A DNA stretch of 64,000 bases from Perognathus longimembris pacificus. Lineage: Eukaryota; Chordata; Mammalia; Rodentia; Heteromyidae. Below, in pieces: positions 11,120-22,246 of this stretch. Below the pieces are notes generated by a model that did not search any database, had not been told where the DNA came from, and saw only the letters and a list, made by a program, of their open reading frames with translations. Position numbers and translations under genes: made by a program. Each line of letters begins with the position of its first letter. Within the stretch, counting starts at the first letter, position 1. The stretch covers positions 49,059,776-49,123,775 of the forward strand of contig NC_063168.1 of the NCBI RefSeq assembly GCF_023159225.1, given 5' to 3'.

Positions 11120-11587
11120 CTCACAAGAACACTGAAGAAAGAAGGCTTGAAGGGAGTCCTCCGCCAAATCTGCAAAAAATATGTCCATCGTGTTCAAACT
11201 TTCCCCTTTCACTCCTCCCCCATTTCTAAGAGTTTGGACTTCTGTCACTTCCTGCCGAGGGATTTTTCTTCCATTCACTCATTCAAGACAGCCTAGCTTA
11301 TTGCAGCTATTATAGGAAATGAGGCTACTATTGATATTCACTCTGCCCCCAGGTGCAGGCCACCTGCAGGCCTAGATTAGCCTTTGCCATCCCCAAGGAC
11401 CACTAATGTCCAGCCAATGCCACCCGATAGTTCCTGTGAATTGACTATACAGGCTGGGTTTTTAAATACACAACCCCTCCCTCTTTAGGGGGGAATATAT
11501 ATGTCGGGACTAGATTAGTTGGCAAAAGACCCATTTGGTCAGATTTCTAAATTGTATTCTATTTTAGCAAAACAGAAATATGTTCCA

Positions 11588-11846
11588 AAGCCAGAGACTG
11601 GTCGCTCATGCCTATAATCCTAGCTACTCAGGAGGATGAGATCTGAGGATCGCAATTCAAAGTCATCCTGGGCAGGAAAGTCTGTGTGACTCTTTATCTC
11701 CTATTAATCACACACATAAAAAAAAAAAAACACAGAAATGGTGCTGTAGCTCAAGAGGTAGAGTGCTAGCCTTTAGCAAAAGGAGCTTAAGGATGGCAGC
11801 CAGGCAGAGTTCAAGGTCCAAGACCGGCACTAAAAAAAAGAAAGGA
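11588..11846 (+). mobile_element. family B SINE
   Basis: Sense copy with 'cctataatcctagctactca' and 'gctgtagctcaagaggtaga'. There is a 13-bp A-run inside. The flanks 'atgttccaaa' before and after suggest a duplication. Confidence 0.87.
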
Positions 11847-12060
11847 AATGTTCCAAATGTTTGGTCCTGGGAAAGGTAAGGATAAACCTCATGCTAATAT
11901 TTGTGTCCTGATATCTGCATGCATAAGTCCTGAAGTGGTCCTCACATGTATACTGTTAGGATAGCCACTGGGAATCTCCTATCTCCCCAAAAATATGTTA
12001 CCTAGAAAATCTGATTTTGCCACCCAACATATCCTATTGACTTTTACAAAGAACCTGAAG

Positions 12061-12214
12061 AGGGGTTGGGAATATGGCCTAGTTATAGAGTGCTTGCCTT
12101 GCATACATGAAGCCCTGGGTTCGATTCCTAAGCACCACATATATAGAAAATGTCAGAAGTGTCGCTCAGGCCCTGAGTTCAAGCCCCAGGATTGGCAAAA
12201 AAATAAAATAAAAT
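12061..12214 (+). mobile_element. family A SINE with internal deletion
   Basis: The left half is complete ('ttgggaatatggcctagtta', 'gggttcgattcctaagcacc'), but most of the right half is missing. Flanks are AAAGAACCTGAAG (12048-12060) and AAAGAACCTGGAG (12215-12227), one mismatch. Confidence 0.88.
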
Positions 12215-12326
12215 AAAGAACCTGGAGAAAGGATAGCCAAAGCAAATGTTTTATTTAATGCCTACACTTTTTACCATCCTGTGCATGGTGGCAGTAACAA
12301 GATTGTGCTTTAAGATGTCAATAAAC

Positions 12327-14140
12327 ACACTGATCTTTCAGTGATTTAGTCTAGAAACCCTACAGGCATTCTGCCTTTACAAGCTCAGCCCAGCCCTCTT
12401 CCCCACATATCCAGCAGGTGGCGTTCTTGCACATATTTTGCAGCTGGTCTTGTAATTCATTTTAATCTACCATTTTAAACGTATACTTTCAGAAGTTACC
12501 TTGAGATTCATAGCTTGGGTGTATGATTGTCTCATTCATGGTCATTTTGTATCCTAGTTGTCTGAAAAGGCCATTTTGTTTATATAGTATATAAACCTGT
12601 GGAGGCCTGTAAATATTTTTAAATATTTCTCTGGTGAGTAATCCCTAAGACTTAGATTGTATTTGAAGGTCTGAAGGTGCAAGTTAGAGAAGGAATTGAA
12701 TGTGGCCATTTCCTACTGGAGGAACCAAAAAAAACCTGGAGTTTTTAATTAACTGATCTGAGAGAAAACCATCAAAAAGTAAAAATTTGGCTATACCTCC
12801 AGTATGGAGAAAGGCTCTGCAGGAAGAGGTTAACTCAGTGTCCAAAGGATCATATCATCCTAAGGAGAACAGAAAATTCCCTGGGTGGTCTTGCATTCAG
12901 GTCCAAGTGAGTTTTTTGTGATCATGAATTAATCACCTACTTAGGCATCTGTGTAGACCACACTTGATAGGAAGTTGTCAACTTTGCAGTTCTTTTTTGT
13001 TCTGAGACCTAGCTGATAAAAAGTTAGGGACTGATGGTATAATATGGTAATAACTATGGGGCAATAACCATACCAATACTTCCGAGCAAGGCACAACAAA
13101 GCCCAGCTCATTAAAAAGGCCAGTTATACTCTACCACCACCATTTATGTAAAATGAAATACAAGCAGTGATGTAATAATAAAAATATTTTACACTAGTAG
13201 GTACTCTGGCCTAAACCATGGTCCAGAACATGTTTACATGGCAATTTCAGAATCCTACTAAATCCACAAAGGGGGGGGGGGGGATTGTTCTCACCGATGT
13301 TGGCTGTTGGCTGGGAATTACCCCAGATTTAAATCTAGAAGGGCAGGAAGGACTGATCTTTCCTGACGTCTGTACCTGGTCTTCTTACTAACCTGACAGT
13401 ACTAGCTAAGGAAACGGTTGCTTCACACTGATGCTCCCCAGGGGAAATCTTGAAGACCCTGTGCTCCAGGACTAACTCATGTTTGGGGCCATTTCAGCAA
13501 AGAATAAAACCATGTCAGCCTGTTACATCACCGTGCCTACAAGCCAGTGATGGGTGGGCAGGAAGAATAAAGCTCTCATTTCCCCTGCAATCACTGCTTA
13601 CTCCCGGCTGAGTTCTAGGGCCCAAAATTCGGGTGGTCACTGGTTCTTTGGGTATTCATGATTCTGTGACCCTCCCTCCATTTGGCACATTCCAGAGGAC
13701 TGGCCTTGTCCATTGGTCCACTTTGCCAATTTATTTTAAAGTAAAAGATGATTTGTACCTGTCCATCTTTTAAGCACCTCCATGATTAGCTCAATTGCAC
13801 CTCTACAAAGGTGAGGAATGAGTGAAGCAAGTATTTTGTCTTTGCTATCTTTGTTTTACAAGTACCAAATAAATTGTGTGACTTGTCCCAGATCACATGA
13901 GTGAATGAGGGGTAGGGCCTGAACTCCAGCCGCACAGTTCTGGCCCTAAAGTCCTTCCAGCCCCACCTAGGACTCTAGATCCCAGGGCAATGGGGTAAAT
14001 CCTGTTTGCTGGGGCTTGACGGGCTTTGTCTCTTTCCCTTCCTGGTTAACTGACAGCCCAAAGAGGACCGAGTGAACTGGGTGCAATCAGACTGGTAGAT
14101 CAATTTGGAAAGAGGTGTGGGCCAAGCTTCCTTCCCTGGC
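12327..14140. other. THADA-ZFP36L2 intergenic spacer
   Basis: Mostly unique sequence. It includes a 13-bp G homopolymer at 13271-13283, further AATAAA hexamers, and a MIR-like antisense remnant around 13850-13925 (a fragment resembling 'cttgtcccagatcacatgag'). No coding gene is recognised. Confidence 0.5.
13271..13283 (+). repeat. poly-G tract (13 bp)
   Basis: Thirteen consecutive G. Other long G or C runs in the window include 23301-23318, 36957-36970, 37277-37289, 40571-40583, 43348-43360 and 48681-48696. Confidence 0.9.
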
Positions 14141-15315
14141 AGCTCCTGGACATTCCACCTTGGGCGGCCTGTCTGCCAGCTGGGTGAAATCGTGGGCCTG
14201 GCTCCAGCCATTTGGCAGCTCGCGTAGACAGCACTGCTAGAAGAGGCCTCCTCCACCGGCCTCCAGGTCGGCTGAGTACAGCTGTCAGCGGCTTTAGCTT
14301 CTCCGGGCGCTAGGTGGGGGTGTCTGCCCCCTCCCAAGGCAGGGGCTGGGAGTCCGTGGGGCGCACGCCTTTCCCAGGGAAAGCTGTTGGGGTGCGGGCT
14401 ACCGAGAGGTAATGGGGAGTCCCCACCCCGGCCCGGCCTCAGCCTAACCCTACAGCAGCTAAGGCTGGACTGGTGGCTTGGACAACATGGAAGACGCGGC
14501 AGGCAAAGACTATGCTGTTGGGCGGGAAGCCTAGGCGGGCAGCTACGTCCCAACCCCCGAGGGAGTAAGGAGAGATCAGACCCGCCAGCAGACGGAAGAG
14601 AGGGAGGAAGTTGCCTCCACGCCTGAACGGCTCTAGCGGCTCTCTCTCCCGTCCTCCGAGTCGGCTCCCCCGCCCCGGACACCCCGCGCCACTCCGCGCC
14701 TTTGGCCCAGGCTCAAGGTCTTGTGATGTGATTAGCAAAGCCAGCGCCTTGTCCTCAGACACACAGCCCAGCCCGGCAGGCCCGGGCGCCCGAGCCCTGT
14801 TTACTGAGCCTGGGCGGGGAGAGGGGCGGAGAAACCGGGCCCGGACTCCTAAGGGCTAGACTTACAGCTGCAGCCTTCCGCGTGGCCGCGTCTCCCAACC
14901 CCCACCGGGTTCTCCACGTGCAGCCCAACGGAGCCCACCGCCGAGACTCAGGCCAGGAACCCCTGCCCCGAGTCCCCAGCGTCCTTTGCCAACCAGCTGG
15001 GCGCGCGCGGACGGTTGCAATAGGTTTGCATTTTGCAATTCCCGCGCCCAGTACAAAAACCGAGGGAGGGAGATAAAAGCTGCGCCCGCCCGCCTGCCTG
15101 GCAGGATCGGGCGGGGAGAGACACGTCCAGGGCTGCAGAACGCAGGGCACGTGGAAGGAGCTGGTGCTTTCCAACACGGCAGCCCCACGGGCGAAAAGAC
15201 AGCAGCAGCCCGCACCGCCACCCAGCTAGCACCCGACTGGGCTGAACTCTCCACGCTGCTCCGGCGCCCGGACCGCCGACCCCGCCTCCTCCCCACCCCC
15301 TAGAAGGGGGAAAAA

Positions 15316-15490
15316 ATTGGCGGCGACCAATGGGAGGCCAGCAAGGCGCCTGACGTCGGCGAGCCGGCGGGCGGCGTTGCCTGGAGACCCCGGCGGGGTC
15401 AGCGCTCCGTGCCCTCCCCCGGCGCGCCCGCCCCGCCGCCGCTGCGCTCTGGGGTTATATAGGCTGCGCGCTCGCGGGCCGCCGAGTTCC
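15316..15490 (+). promoter_or_regulatory. ZFP36L2: ZFP36L2 core promoter
   Basis: Elements in order are an inverted CCAAT (ATTGG, 15316-15320), a direct CCAAT in GACCAATGGG (15327-15331), a CRE-like TGACGTCG (15351-15358), GC-rich Sp1-type sequence, and a TATA-like TATATAG at 15456-15462. Transcription should begin about 25-30 bp downstream, near 15486-15492. A TATA box with CRE and CCAAT fits the known immediate-early, inducible behaviour of TIS11-family genes. Confidence 0.75.
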
Positions 15491-15776
15491 AGCAGTCCGC
15501 GAGCTGCCGTCGGCTCCGCGCGGGGGGCGGGCCGGGCACCCCGGGCGCCGAGGTGCGCGCGCTCTGCTTTCCTCTCCTTTCCCCCCCCCCCCCCAGCCCG
15601 CTCCGCACTCCGGGGCGCCTCTGCCCGTCCACGCCGCCCTCTCCCCTCTTTCTCGCCCCCCAGCACAACTTTCGATCCCTCCCCGCTCCCTCCTCGCCCG
15701 TTACTCGTCGTGGCCGCCCCGAGGGCTCCTCCCAGCCTTCCAGCCTGCAGCTCCGACCATTGCCGGACCCAGAAAC
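15488..15776 (+). other. ZFP36L2: ZFP36L2 5' UTR
   Basis: About 290 nt from the inferred start site to the ATG at 15777. It is very GC-rich and contains a 14-bp C homopolymer at 15581-15594. The start site is inferred from the TATA position only. Confidence 0.65.
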
Positions 15777-17761
15777 ATGTCGACCACACTTCTGTCGGCC
15801 TTCTACGACATCGACTTCTTGTGCAAGGTACGCGGGGAGCCGGGGAGGGCGGGCGGAGCCCCCTTCCACTTCCCAGACTTCGCCTCCGCTCCTCGGCTGT
15901 TTTTTTGGCGGGGGGAGGACGCCTCCCTCTGACTTTTTGGGGTCTTGGGGGGAGTCCTGCAGTTTGCTGTCGGGCGTGCGAGCGCCCTGTGGGCGGGGAG
16001 CCGCCGCAGGAAGGGCGGAAGGGAAAGAGGGAGCGGCCGAGCCGTGGAGTTTCTCCGGAGCAGCCCGCGGCCACGCTGCCCGGGACTTCCCGGACCGTGT
16101 TTGCGCCGCCCACCCGGAGGCCCACGGGCCGGAGGATCACGTGCCGGGCCCCGGGGCGGCCGGGGTGGGCCTCGGCTCGCGCGCGCGCGTGTCCACGGCG
16201 GAGGCCGCCGGGTCGCAATCGCGCGGAAGGAGAAGTTGCTTTGCAAAACGGCTCGCCCCAGCTCCCCACCCCCTCGTCCCCGCGCGTCCTCACCCCGGCC
16301 TCGCTCCCCTCCCTTCGGCAGACCGAGAAGTCGCTGGCCAACCTGAATCTCAACAACATGCTGGACAAGAAGGCGGTGGGGACGCCCGTGGCCGCGGCCC
16401 CCAGCTCCAGCTTCACGCCGGGTTTTCTCCGACGGCACTCGGCCAGCAACCTGCACGCGCTCGCTCACCCTGCTCCCAGCTCTGGCAGCTGCTCCCCCAA
16501 GTTCCCGGGCGCCGCTAACGGCAGCAGCTGCGGTAACTCGGCGGCCGGCCCGGCCTCCTATGGCCCCCTGAAGGAGCCGTCGGGGGGCGGCGGCACCGCG
16601 CTGCTCAACAAGGAAAACAAGTTCCGAGACCGCTCGTTCAGCGAGAATGGCGAGCGCAGCCAGCACCTCCTGCACCTGCAGCAGCAGCAGCAGCAGCAGC
16701 AGAAGGGAGGCGGTGGCTCCCAGATCAACTCCACGCGCTACAAGACCGAGCTGTGCCGCCCCTTCGAGGAGAGCGGCACGTGCAAGTACGGCGAGAAGTG
16801 CCAGTTCGCGCACGGCTTCCACGAGCTCCGCAGCCTGACCCGGCACCCCAAGTACAAGACGGAGCTGTGCCGCACTTTCCACACCATCGGCTTCTGCCCG
16901 TACGGGCCCCGCTGCCACTTCATCCACAACGCGGAAGAGCGGCGGCCCGCGCCGTCCGGGGGCGCGGCCGGGGACCTGCGCGCCTTTGGCGGCGCTCGCG
17001 ACGCGCTGCACCTGGGCTTTCCCCGCGAGCCACGGCCCAAGCTGCACCACAGCCTCAGCTTCTCGGGCTTCCCGACGGGCCACCACCAGCCCCCCGGCGG
17101 CCTCGAGTCGCCGCTGCTGCTCGACAGCCCCACGTCGCGCACGCCGCCGCCACCCTCCTGCTCCTCGGCCTCCTCCTGCTCCTCGTCCGCCTCGTCCTGC
17201 TCCTCCGCCTCGGCGGCCTCCACGCCCTCGGGCGCCCCGACGTGCTGCGCCTCCGCAGCGGCGGCGGCGGCGGCCGCCGCGCTGCTCTACGGCTCCGGGG
17301 GCGCCGACGACCTGCTCGCGCCGGGGGCCCCGTGCGCCTCCTGCTCGGCGGCCTCGTGCGCCAACAACGCCTTCGCCTTCGGCCCGGAGCTGAGCAGCCT
17401 CATCACGCCGCTGGCCATCCAGACCCACGGCTTCGCCGCCGCCGCCGCCGCCTACTACCGCAGCCAGCAGCCGCCGCCCCCGCAGGGCCTGGTGCCCCCC
17501 GCGCAGCCCCCCGCGCCCGCCGGGCCCCTTCCCGCCGGCCCCGCGCCGCCCTCGCCGCCCTTCAGCTTCCAGCTGCCGCGCCGCCTGTCCGAGTCGCCCG
17601 TGTTCGACGCCCCGCCCAGCCCCCCGGACTCGCTGTCGGACCGCGACAGCTACCTGAGCGGCTCGCTGAGCTCGGGCAGCCTCAGCGGCTCCGAGTCCCC
17701 CAGCCTCGACCCCGGCCGCCGCCTGCCCATCTTCAGCCGCCTGTCCATCTCCGACGACTGA
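15777..17761 (+). CDS. ZFP36L2: ZFP36L2, CCCH zinc-finger mRNA-decay factor (exons 15777-15827 and 16322-17761)
   Basis: Exon 1 encodes [17 protein letters not shown]. After a phase-0 intron, exon 2 starts [17 protein letters not shown] and ends at TGA 17759-17761. The total is 496 aa, against 494 in human as I recall. Visible parts are: an N-terminal TIS11B-type region with the basophilic RRHS site (S57); polyQ of 8 at residues 137-144; CCCH finger 1 at residues 157-181 (C162, C171, C177, H181) and finger 2 at 195-219 (C200, C209, C215, H219), each with a YKTEL lead-in and C-x8-C-x5-C-x3-H spacing; a serine/alanine-rich middle; a proline-rich region; and the C-terminal CNOT1-binding motif [14 protein letters not shown] (483-496). 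The family binds UAUUUAU elements in mRNA 3' UTRs, recruits CCR4-NOT deadenylase and promotes decay. It acts in lymphocyte quiescence, haematopoiesis and oocytes. All zinc ligands are intact and there is no frameshift. Confidence 0.98.
15828..16321 (+). other. ZFP36L2: ZFP36L2 intron
   Basis: This 494-bp intron has a donor GTACGC at 15828 and a CAG acceptor ending at 16321. It is phase 0 and GC-rich, with an E-box CACGTG at 16138-16143 and a CG-alternating run near 16178-16190. Retaining it would put an in-frame TGA near 15930-15935 and truncate the protein before the zinc fingers. A short conserved intron is typical of the TIS11 family. Confidence 0.95.
16679..16702 (+). repeat. ZFP36L2: coding (CAG)8 tract in ZFP36L2
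   Basis: Eight uninterrupted CAG codons encode Q137-Q144, immediately N-terminal to a GGGG stretch and 12 residues before the first zinc finger lead-in. I recall four glutamines here in human ZFP36L2. The purity of the run suggests recent slippage. Confidence 0.95.
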
Positions 17762-18670
17762 GGCAAGGGGGCTCCGCAGAGGAGGCTGTGGGGAGGGGGG
17801 CGCTGTGGTAGGAGGGAGCCCCGCGCCCCTCAGCCCTGCGGGGGGGGGGGCGCGGAGGGAGGTCGGGCCCGGCCCGGCCCCCGGCAGACTTCGCCAAGCC
17901 CCCCCTCCCTCGCCGAGCATGTGGACTCGAACTCGTCTGGGAGGGGGGATCCCTCCCTCCCGCTTCGGTTTTCTCATTTTTGTCTATTATTATTTTTATT
18001 ATTATTATTATTATTACGAAGTTTCTTGTTGAGCAAAAAAAAAAAGCCAACGAACTTTTTGTATTCATGAACAAAATACTCACAACAGCAGTTGTGATGC
18101 GAATAAGAACAAAAACAACCAAACACTTAACTTTTTTTTAGGTCTCTTTTGAGTTTGAGACTCTAGGAAAAGTCAGCCCAGCACCAGCAGCTACCCGCCG
18201 CCATTCCAGCTCTTCACTTGAAAAGCATTAGTGACAGTCCAGATGTGGGAACTCGGAAAGAAGTTCCCAGCCGTGTGTCTCAGACCAGTGTAAACAGACC
18301 AGCCTGCCACCTTGCTGAACTGTAAGCCTTCAGAATCCAATACTCCGCCAAGAATATGCCTTGATAGCAGTAGTTCTCAGACCCTTAGAGTGGGGTTTTT
18401 CTTTTTTGTTGTGTGTGGGGTTTTTTTTTAAGGAAGTTATATATGTCTTGGGAGGGGGGGACCTTGCATTCCAAAGTTTGATACAGGTTACTGGTTTCAT
18501 TGTCACCACTTGGGGTGTTTAGTTTAGAACCATTTGTCTGCTCTCTCTGGAATCCTTGGGCAGAGCTTAGTTTGTAATTGTTGGGGAATAACTGCTGAAT
18601 TTTTAGCTGTTTTGAGTTGATTCGCACCACTGCACCACAACTCAATATGAAAAAAAAAAACCTATTTAAC

Positions 18671-18916
18671 TTATTTATTATCTTGTGAAAAGTATACATT
18701 GAAAATTTTGTTCATACTGTATTTATCAAGTATGATGGAAAGCAATAGATATATATTCTTTTATTATGTTAAATTATGATTGCCATTATTAATCGGCAAA
18801 ATGTGGAGTGTATGTTCTTTTCACAGTAATATATGCCTTTTGTAACTTCACTTGGTTATTTTATTGTAAATGAGTAAAAAAATCTTAATTTAAGAGATTG
18901 TATGTAATATTTATTT
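18671..18916 (+). promoter_or_regulatory. ZFP36L2: AU-rich elements in ZFP36L2 3' UTR
   Basis: A canonical TTATTTATT nonamer lies at 18671-18679. Additional sites are TATTTAT at 18720-18726 and TATTTATTT at 18908-18916. These are the preferred sites of ZFP36-family proteins, so the mRNA carries sites its own product could bind. Autoregulation is inferred. Confidence 0.8.
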
Positions 18917-19723
18917 CATTAATTTCTTTCCTTGTTTACGTAAATTTCGAGAGATTGCATGATTTCTTAACAGAAATCTACCTTGATGCTGTGGAAGTAG
19001 TTCGAGGAATATTTTATGAGTTTTCTTAGAATGTATAATGGTTGTGGCCCATCCAGCTTAGAAGGAAAACAATGACCACATACTTTGCAATCAAGCTTGT
19101 GTGTGGCATGCTTTTCTAATTCCAACTTTGTAAACTAGCAAAAAAAAAAAAAGTGTTTTGTTTGCTTAGTCCTCCAGTTGACTGTGACATACTCTTGAGT
19201 ATCAAGACATGTAGCAATAATGAGGAGGTGAGTCTCCAGTGCCTTCAGGTGGCCCAAACTTGCCTTAAATCCTCCTCAACCAAATAAGTATTGTGTTTAT
19301 TAGTGCTTGAGAGAATCTGAATGTAGGATGGGTTCAACTGCACAAAAGGAAAAGATTTTTTTACCACTTTTTTATATAGCTATAGAGAGGCCACCTCATA
19401 GTGCTATGGTGTTTGCAGAACATGAAAATGCCTTGTTTCATAACAGAAAATTCCAAAACTTGGACAGTTTCTTTTTTTTTTTTCCATGTAGAAAGGCAAG
19501 AATGTCTGAAGCTTTCCTGGACAGCAGATGAATGAGCAGTAGCTTAGGTTTGTAGGTACAGTTGGAGCACTATTATGTATGTATTCTCTGGACTACTTTG
19601 ACAGAAGTAGGTTTTGAATGTAACAAGATAAGTCAACTTGAGTTGTAATATATTTTGGGGAATCAGTTCACTACAAATTGTGACTGTAAACATTGTACTG
19701 TAAATGTTTTGTAGTTTTCCCCC

Positions 19724-19729
19724 AATAAA
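19724..19729 (+). terminator. ZFP36L2: ZFP36L2 polyadenylation signal
   Basis: Canonical AATAAA in CCCCCAATAAAATTTTTGG, followed within about 20 bp by an A-run and then a GT/T-rich stretch (about 19750-19780) suitable as a downstream element. Cleavage is expected near 19741-19750. Confidence 0.88.
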
Positions 19730-19759
19730 ATTTTTGGGAAAAAAAAGGTACTAATGTAC

Positions 19760-21965
19760 ATTTGTATTTTGTTTTTTTAACAGTCTTTTCGTGTGCCTCA
19801 GGCATTATCCGGGTTTTCATAGGGTGGGGAGGAAGATTTGGGGAGTTGGCAGAGCTCTGAAGCGCCTGTATCCACTTGTACCTGTATTTATTTTATAGCC
19901 AGTTCCTTTTGAGCTGAAAGAAATGATCCGCACTGTCAAGGGCATTAGTTGTTCCCTTTGGTAATAAGATGCATCCCAGCGTTGGCTGACTGGTGGCGGA
20001 TCCTGGCGGGAGACTTCGAGGGGTGTGGCTCGCCTGTGAGTCACCCGGCAGGATCACGTGGCTGCGGTGGCAGCAGAAGGTCCGATTTTTCTCTAGGCCA
20101 CTGCCTGCCCACAGCCTGTGGGGCCTTAGTGTGCTGGTCTGGAGGGAGCTCTGGGCCTGAGCCGGGGTTGCAGAGCTGGGCTTCTGCCTGGACTTTGGAA
20201 AGCCCTGGCTGTGGCCTTTAAAGAGGGAGGGCGGGAGGGGGGATTAAGCAAGTTAAACTTATATCTGGATGATGTTTGTTTATGCAGACAACTTCCTCTG
20301 GGAATGAGCACATACCAGCTATTTATGCAAAAGGAATTACGAGTCTGAGTTTCAGACAAGTAGAAAGCTAGGAAGCAAATTCAATCCAGGCCTTGAAGAA
20401 GAGACTGCGTTGATTTGACTGTGGGTCCCCAAAACAGTTGAACAAACTTAACTATGGCTGACATTTTTTCCTGTTCGCTTTGAAACAATCACTTTAAAAA
20501 AAAAAATCGGGTTCATAATAGTTTTTTTCCTTCCCCACCTCCCCCTCCTGCACAAGTACACACACACACACATACACACACACTTTCCAAAGTAGGTAAG
20601 AGATTAAGCAATAATTTGCTTTCTTACCGACAACAGCTGGGCTCCATCAACCAATCCTTGCCTCCCCTTTTAACGGCCCTGCCTTTGCCAGGGTCTCTGA
20701 CTCACAGCTGAGCCGGGAGGGGTGGGGGCTCTGCCGGGCCTGGGCAGCTGTTTGGAGTTAAGGACGATGGCGCTGGTGTTCACTGGAGCCTTTTTCTGGT
20801 GCTTGGCCCAGGCTGCCAATGGAGAGCAGTTAGAAAATTCTCCCATATGCTGGGCCTCCCGCGTCAGGGGAGGGAAGGGAAAGCTGGAGGCCAAGGAGGG
20901 CTGGAGCTGGGTGAAGACCCTGCTGCTCCCCGCCTTGGATGCCATAAAGAATGTGAAATGGGGAGGAAGCAGCTATTTAAGCCGAGCTGCATTTCAAAGG
21001 CCTGGTTTCCACTTCATTCCCAAACTTATTTTTCTCAACAAGTACTTTTGATGGATTGGAATGTTAGACTTCTTTCTGGGGTAAGCCACATTCTCTCTCT
21101 CTTTTTTTTTTTTTTTACTCTGTTTGAAAGCCCAAGGGCTAGGATTTGAAATTTCTGTGTTTTAGACCCAGCAGAATGTGGCAAGCTAGGGGGATCACTT
21201 GGAAATCTCCTCTTGCCGCACTTCAGTGGAGGGTCCCAGGTCATTGTCCTTCTGCAGTGGCTGGAATTAACAGCAGACACTAGTGCTTCATCATCCCTGG
21301 CCTGTTTTCTTGTCAATCCAGGAAACTGAAGTAAAACTTGCAAGTAAGGACAAAAGCAGGATTGCCATCACAGGCTCTGCCAAGTCAACTGGAGCTGGGG
21401 ACGGCTCCGGGCTGAGTCAAGATAGAATTCTTTCATGGTCAGCTTTGTGACAAGGAGCCAGAATAGGGGAGCAGGGGGATGCCCCACTGGCTGATTAAAG
21501 ACCAAAGGGTTTTTTTAAGCAGCCCAGTTCATAGGCACCAACTTCTAAATAATTTCAGAGAGGATGTGCACATGCACGCATTTCCCACCCTTCACACTGC
21601 CTGGATCCATTGCTGAGTGAGAAAAAGAGGGAAAAAGCCAAAGTTTTGCACTGTCCCATAGGAAACGGTCACTGGAGGATTGAGCCCAGGCCTAGTGGCT
21701 TCTGACACAGGAAAGACGGCGAGCACAGCTCTGGGCTGCCAGGTGCTGCACCTTGGGAGCAAACCAGCCTCTGACATCCACTGTCCGCCAATGTTGCTCG
21801 TGGTGACAAGTGAGGACGGCAGCGACTCTCACCTAGTGTTCTTGAAACTGGAAGCTGGGTCTGCACACAAGCCCTTAGAGGCTGGGCAGCTGGCTGGGCT
21901 GAGGGTAGTCTGGCTTACCCCCCCTCCGTGGCCCATAGTGGTCCTCCGCATTCTTCACTGCTGTC
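19760..21965. other. intergenic unique sequence 3' of ZFP36L2
   Basis: No gene recognised. AP-1-like TGAGTCA/TGACTCA cores lie near 20038-20044 and 20698-20704 and again near 21413-21419, with a further CACGTG near 20056-20061. A short CA array is at about 20555-20583. The density of such sites close to an inducible gene suggests enhancer potential, but this is inference. Confidence 0.45.
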
Positions 21966-21971
21966 ACTTTT

Positions 21972-22246
21972 GTGTGTGTGTGTCTTGCGCAGGTGCAGAC
22001 CTGTACAGGTACTGGGGCTTGAACTCAGGGCCTAGGCACTATCCTTGAGCTTCTGTCACTCAAAGTTAGTGCTCTACCACTTGAGCCGCAACTCCATTAC
22101 CTGGCTCCTTTCTTTTGGTGGTTAATTGACAACAAGAGTCCCTCAGACTTTTACTTGCCTAGGCTGGCTTTGAAGGGTGTGGTTCTCAGATCTCACCCTG
22201 CCGAGTAGCTGGGATTACAGGTGTGAGCCACCACTGGCACCCAGCG
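21972..22246 (-). mobile_element. family B SINE, antisense, with TG tail
   Basis: 'tactggggcttgaactcagg' ... 'gctctaccacttgagccgca' ... 'gctgggattacaggtgtgag' ... 'ctggcacccagc'. A short TG run marks the tail side. Confidence 0.88.

Larger units (their letters stand above)
11120..12326 (+). other. THADA: THADA 3' UTR (extent uncertain)
   Basis: This is the sequence after the THADA stop codon. No AATAAA occurs in the first 460 bp. The first canonical signal not inside a SINE tail is AATAAA at 12320-12325. Two SINEs (11588-11846 and 12061-12214) lie inside, so if that signal is used the UTR carries lineage-specific insertions. Other AATAAA copies at 13503, 13566 and 13868 are alternatives. The exact 3' end needs RNA data. 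Confidence 0.5.
14140..17930. promoter_or_regulatory. ZFP36L2: CpG island over ZFP36L2
   Basis: CpG density and G+C rise sharply from about 14.1 kb and fall after about 17.9 kb, covering upstream DNA, promoter, both exons and the intron. E-box CACGTG motifs occur at 14915-14920, 15148-15153 and 16138-16143 (the last in the intron). The island explains the very long but meaningless open frames on all strands here. Boundaries are estimated by eye. Confidence 0.8.
17762..19746 (+). other. ZFP36L2: ZFP36L2 3' UTR
   Basis: About 2 kb of AT-rich sequence between the stop codon and the polyadenylation signal, free of SINEs. It contains a (TTA)n-like stretch at about 17985-18016, several AUUUA pentamers (see the ARE entry), and A- or T-runs. 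Absence of transposons over 2 kb in a SINE-dense region fits selection on a regulatory UTR. Confidence 0.85.

Noticed and set aside
13975..14682. 235-codon minus-strand open frame
   Set aside because: Lies in the CpG-island shore with no recognisable domain; it could at most overlap a noncoding transcript.
15317..16321. Upstream in-frame extension of ZFP36L2 exon 2 through promoter and intron
   Set aside because: The frame is open only because of GC content. The true start ATG in exon 1 lies in another frame until splicing, and the spliced product matches the family length and N terminus.
16753..17811. 352-codon alternative frame overlapping ZFP36L2 exon 2
   Set aside because: Shadow frame, proline/arginine-rich, with no start context or family similarity.
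15803..17977. Minus-strand open frame of 724 codons across ZFP36L2
   Set aside because: It is the mirror of a GC-rich coding exon and CpG island where stop codons are rare. Composition is Arg/Gly/Ala-rich with no domain, and it runs through the real intron and UTRs.
20555..20583. CA array as a SINE tail
   Set aside because: No SINE could be recognised on either side, so it was not counted as tail-derived.
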